Source: Scylla paramamosain (Eukaryota > Arthropoda > Malacostraca > Decapoda > Portunidae). From it: a stretch of DNA of 64,000 bases. This document shows, piece by piece, positions 59,590-64,000 of the stretch. The stretch is taken from contig NC_087155.1 of the NCBI RefSeq assembly GCF_035594125.1, positions 4,821,692 through 4,885,691 of the forward strand. Reading direction: 5' to 3'. The translations under genes and the position numbers were made by a program. Under the pieces are notes generated by a model. That model was not told where the DNA came from. It saw only the letters and a list, made by a program, of their open reading frames with translations, and did not search any database. How positions within the stretch are numbered: position 1 is the first letter of the stretch; the number at the start of each line of letters is the position of its first letter.

Positions 59590-61960
59590 TGGCATCCTGT
59601 CACCATGTCCCAATTGGTCAGTTTTTATTTTGAAATCATGAATGCTCTTGGCATTTATAATTTCACCATCCAGGTTACTTTGCACATCAATACAATGATA
59701 GGATTTTTTTTTCTTTTTCTTTTTTTTTCCCCCCAGTTTCATTTCATGTTCTCTCGTGGCACATGTTTTCATTACCAATTCTGTCTATTCCAGACATAGC
59801 TCTGTACATTGCTATCAAGTCTTCTCTTTTTCTTCTTTTTTCCAATGATAACAAACCCAGCTTCTCTAACCTCTCACTATAAATTAGGTCTGCCAGACTG
59901 GGAATAATCCTTGTTGCTGCTTTCTGCATTTTTTTCTTATTTCTTTGTCTTTTTTTTTACCTGTAATGAGACCAAACAACTGTGGCATACTCCAGTCTAG
60001 GTGATATGACACAATTCCTTCATCATTTCTTCATCCATATAGGTAAAGTTTGTATGGATGTTTTTTAAGAGTTTATATGTAGTGCAGACAATTTTGTTGT
60101 TTCTCAGATGACAAGTCATGCTGGACTAGTACCCCCAAGAGTCTTTTCTTTGTTTGCTTTGGTAATTAATTAACCTCCATTTTATTATCCCATCTTATCC
60201 TTTCTGCACTCTTTCGAAATTCCAATATCTTACAGTATTTAATGTTGAACTCTATTTTTCCTGTTTGACTCATTTCATATATTCTACCCAAGTCTTCTTG
60301 CATTCATTTTCCTTTTCAGTCTATGATTTTTTATCATCTGTAAACAGGCTCACATAACTGTTCATATCTGCCACCATGTTTACATAAATCAAGAACACAC
60401 TGGGACTAATACCAATGCTTGAGGCAGTCCACTTGTCACACTTTTCCATCCTGATGCACAATCTTCCATTACAGTTCTCCTCTGTCTCCTTTCTAGCAAG
60501 TCCTTCATCCACCTCAACACACTCCTATCTAATCCTCCCTCATCTCATATTCAAGTTTCTACAATAATTACTGATGAAGCACCTTACTGGATGCTTTCCT
60601 CAGAGCTAGATAAACACATTCCACCCATCCATCTTTTTCTTGTATTACATCAGTTGCTCTTGAGTATTTGATTTGAGACACAGGAACTCCCAGCTCTGAT
60701 TCCAAATTTTCTGACACAATATTGATTTTCTTAAGATACTTAAGCATCAGTGTCTTATTTTCTTTTCACATTCTGTAGTTTTCCTATTACACTAATGAAA
60801 GAGAATGGCCTGTGGTTCACTGGATCTCCCTTATTTTCTCCTTTTTTTTATTGGAACAGTAGATGGTCTTTTTCATGTTCCCTTCAGGTAACATGTAGTT
60901 AGTTTGTATACTTTGTTTCTTACTTCTTCCCCACTTTCTCTCAAAATCAAGATGGAAATTCCATCTGAGCCTTGTGCCCAGTTTGCAGTAATTTCATAAT
61001 TTCTTTCTTATCCACTGTTATATCCCTCAATACTTTTGTTCTTTTTCCAGCTTTTGTGTTTCTGTGAGAACTTTTTGGCAAGATTGATTCATAACTTCAA
61101 CTTTTGTTACTGGTTCAGCATAAATTGTTCCTTTCATTTTCGGCCAACTAATTGCCTCTTTTAATTTTAATTTTCCATTGAGAAACCTGTAGTATAGCTT
61201 GAGTTGTCCTTACACCTTTCAGGAATGCCTCTTTCAAAATTTTTCTCTTCTCTGCAGACCCTTTTATAGTTATCTTGTAATCTTTTGTCTTATCATTCAA
61301 CTTCATGCTCTACCTGTTCTTTGCAGCATCTCTGTCACTTTTTGCTAATTCATATCTTACAGTTTCTCTTGTCATTTCAGGTACATATTTATCAACAGTG
61401 TCATAATTCTCCCAAAATGATCCCATTTCTCTTCTACATTATTTGTCCAATGGAAGAGCCTCCAAGTTACATTTAACAAAGAATTTCTTTTAACCCTCAA
61501 AGCTGGCTTTTCCATAGTTATATCTATTATTTTTATATCTTTCATCTTGTGGTTCCAGAATATCAAACTTTATTACCCCATGATCACTCTTTCCAAATAG
61601 ACTTTCAAGTTTTGCAGAATTGTCTTCTCTTAATCTTGCCTCTTAATTGACCTATTGGGTCATCACGTTTCCCATCACTAAGCTGAATATTTTATTATCA
61701 CATGAGTCATTACTTCCCTTTGCTAAGCATTCTTCCCATTTTAAAGTCACTCACCAGAATCAAGTTACCACTTTTCTCCATTTCCCAGATGCCTGACTGT
61801 GTCATTCAGTATCTCCTGATATTAATTGCCTTCCATGATCTAGTTTTTGATGGAACATATGTTATGGCAGTCTTCCTTCTCTTCTTTTTTTTTTTTTGTC
61901 TCCAGATCTGCTTCAATTAATTATGTTATCACGCATACTGATAACCCATATGTAATTACA
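59590..61960 (-). mobile_element. CR1/L2-like LINE remnant
   Basis: Minus strand. A C-terminal RT segment QKAATRIIPSLADLIYSERL and LEKLGLLSLEKRRKREDLI is at 59925-59830. Part of the palm (NMVADMNSYVSLFTDDKKS, with TDD for ADD) is at about 60380-60320. A degraded SGLPQALV precedes it near 60430. Linker and endonuclease-like sequence extends toward 61960. Frames are broken throughout. In the intron after PTPA exon 3, antisense. Confidence 0.7.
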
Positions 61961-63780
61961 TATGCCTAAATCCCCCACACAGCACAGAAAAGCAAAGTTG
62001 CACCTCTCTGGAGATTGTTCCATGAATTTTACTATCCTTCACCATGAAAATGGACGGTCCATTAAAGAGGAAACAATCTCTGCAGCTAGTGTGCATGTAC
62101 CGTGGCTACATACTGGGCCACTGCCAACCAACCTTCAGATAATTTCTGTGCTCTGTACAGTTAGCATGTTCACCTCTTTCTATGGGCCACTCTTTGCTTG
62201 CATCTTTCTTTTGGCTGTTGCCTTCTTTTGTGTGTTTCCATGCTGCACAGAAAGTGTTTTAAGTGCTACAGATCTCTGCCCGGGGAAGATTTAGAGTTGA
62301 ATTCACTCTGTTGTGAAAACTTTTTTTTGTCAGGGAGATTGGGAAAAAAAAAAAGATAAAAAAGGCCTGCAAGCAATACCACTACCAAAAGCAACAAGAG
62401 TAGCGAAACAGGTTTTGAGGTATCTTGGTACTTCTCTCTTGAAGTAGTTGAAATAGAGTTGGATTTTGAATGGAGTGAAAATTCACTTTTTTGGTGGTGC
62501 TGAGTGGATGCCAATGTTTTATGCACAGAACTTACATAAATGAATTTGAGACGAAAGTCTGGATCCAACTAATTGCAACATTTACATACAAGTAGGCAGC
62601 TATCCACAACAAACACTTACCAGAAAAAGAAAAAAAAAAAGTCATAGAAAAAGGCAAAAACAGAGGGACTGTCTCATTCAACCCCCCCAACCCCCCACCC
62701 CACCTAAACACTTGTCTAACTACCGACTAACCCAAAACAGGGCATGGCCTAAGAAGGTAAGGAGGATAGGACGCATAGCACTCAGCATCAGAAAATAATG
62801 CCAGGTGGAGTCTGAATGAGACAGAGGAAGGGGGAGAAAGAAACTAAGGGTGGGACCAAAACATTAGCATCTACTAAGCTCCACCAAATATTGATTTTTC
62901 ACTCTGTTCAAAATCCCATTTTGGTGGCTACTTTGTGGATGCCAATGCTGCTTTCCATGTAGAGATGGTCTAAGAAGACACCAACCTGGGACACATACTC
63001 ATCATATGAGAAGACTGAAGATCCACAGCTGTGATGTAAGCAGCAGCTGGGCGTCTCCAAGATGCAAACACTAATAAAGATCAACCCAATTGGGAAACTG
63101 CAAGAATGATCCTCAACAAGACCAAGAAAACCCACACTAATGCCCCATATGGAAAGGGCCACTGGTCCATAAGTTATGGATGACCAAAACCCAGAAAATC
63201 AACCCAAAGTTTCAGAGAATACAAAAAAGGGGGACCCCGAACCTATGAGGTCTCAAACAAAGAATCGGTTAGGCAGGAGGGCCTGAGCCCATTGTGAAGC
63301 AGGGCATATAGATGACTTGAGTGGAGAGGTAGCGATAGACAAAAGTGTGAGCTGAGCTCCACTGGCCTCATAAGCAAGTGGTCTTCCAAGAATGAAAATG
63401 AAGAAAAAGTAGAGAAGCTGCCATATTCCAGACACCTTGACCTATTGGGCAGTGTCCTGGGTCTGCAGGGTTGATAACATTGCACAAAACCTGTGTGATG
63501 TGGATACTGGAGCAGGGGCAAAGAGAGCTGGGCCAGACAAAGAGATGGTCTGGAAAAGAATCAGTAGAAGCTAGAAGATACTGGCAGAGAGAAGAGACAG
63601 GACACAGAGGATGATGAATCCCACCTTGAAACCAAGACGGAATAATGATTTCTTTGCCAGAAAGGAAGGAACAGGGGCCAGTGAAACCTGGATGTCACCA
63701 GAAGCAAAGACAGTGCAGACAAGAAGACAAGACAAAACACATAACTGTGATGCATACAGGCCAGAAGCTAAAGATAAGCT
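61961..63780. other. PTPA intron, unrecognised sequence
   Basis: ORFs of up to 110 codons (61962-62294 plus, 63243-63521 minus) have no recognisable domain. Two segments (about 62480-62520 and 62915-62955) share ttttggtggt...gtggatgccaatg, a weak internal duplication. It may be an old repeat family; I cannot name it. Confidence 0.35.
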
Positions 63781-64000
63781 AAGGATAAGACGAAAAGCTT
63801 TTGATTCCACCCTGTCTAAAAAAGCAGTATGAGTGGAGCCTCCCAGACATGTGAAGCATATTCTATACATAGACAGATAAGGCCCTTGTACTGAGTTAAC
63901 AGGTGGGGGGGGGATGAGAAAAACTGGTGGAGACATCTCAAAACACCTAACTTCATAGAAGCTGTTTTAGCTAGAGATGAGATGTGAAGTTTCCAGTTTA
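63781..64000 (-). mobile_element. CR1/jockey-like LINE, copy E, RT thumb fragment, cut by the window edge
   Basis: The minus strand matches copy C at 30568-30800: SSLAKTASMKLGVLR-type sequence, then a C-run, then FTCLGGSTHTAFLDRVESKA. Similarity stops at about 63781, so the 3' part is missing or replaced. The rest lies beyond 64000. Confidence 0.8.

Noticed and set aside
61962..62294. 110-codon plus-strand ORF as a small membrane protein gene
   Set aside because: It has a hydrophobic stretch, but lies in an intron with no supporting exon signals or recognised homology.
59000..64000. Further PTPA exons
   Set aside because: I looked for the IDYGTGHE region and neighbouring conserved motifs on the plus strand and found none, so the gene continues beyond the window.

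Overview
This is a window of invertebrate nuclear DNA, most probably from a decapod crustacean. The evidence is split genes with GT-AG introns, very long two-base microsatellites, short tracts of CCTAA-type (arthropod TTAGG) repeat, and many LINE families. The species assignment is inference.

Two host genes can be supported exon by exon, and they point away from each other. On the minus strand, a PTPN1/Ptp61F-type tyrosine phosphatase runs from exon 1 (17542-17625) through 9878-10036, 9596-9730, 5834-5967 and 1-133. It leaves the window just after the WPD loop. On the plus strand, a PTPA (PP2A activator) gene has exons at 48136-48163, 53179-53261 and 58756-58959, and its remainder lies beyond the window. 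All visible splice phases agree.

The 30 kb between the two first exons is almost entirely a stack of nested transposons. The base is a 5'-truncated minus-strand I-like LINE of about 5 kb, now spread over 18.04-44.6 kb. A plus-strand CR1/jockey-like LINE (20223-31244) inserted into it. That LINE was split by a Bel/Pao LTR retrotransposon (21861-30553), whose 5' LTR was in turn split by a piggyBac-like MITE (22203-23095). A Ty3/gypsy element (31765-42261) also landed in the base LINE, and its 3' LTR was split by a second, GC-rich I-like LINE (36418-42218). Most junctions can be read as target-site duplications. The Pao element is the best preserved, with 98% identical LTRs and an unbroken 1842-residue polyprotein; the gypsy element and the LINEs carry stops and frameshifts.

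The introns hold older material. Intron 4 of the phosphatase has an RTE-like LINE split by two TA-flanked Tigger-like elements, one of them containing a piggyBac-like MITE. Introns 1 and 3 and the PTPA introns have CR1/jockey-like LINE copies, two long inverted-repeat (foldback) elements, a Harbinger-like MITE, a Tigger-like MITE, two minisatellites and many microsatellites. No CRISPR array, bacterial operon, rRNA or tRNA was recognised. I found no clearly new molecular system; the strongest observations are the insertion chronology and the structured repeats beside both promoters.
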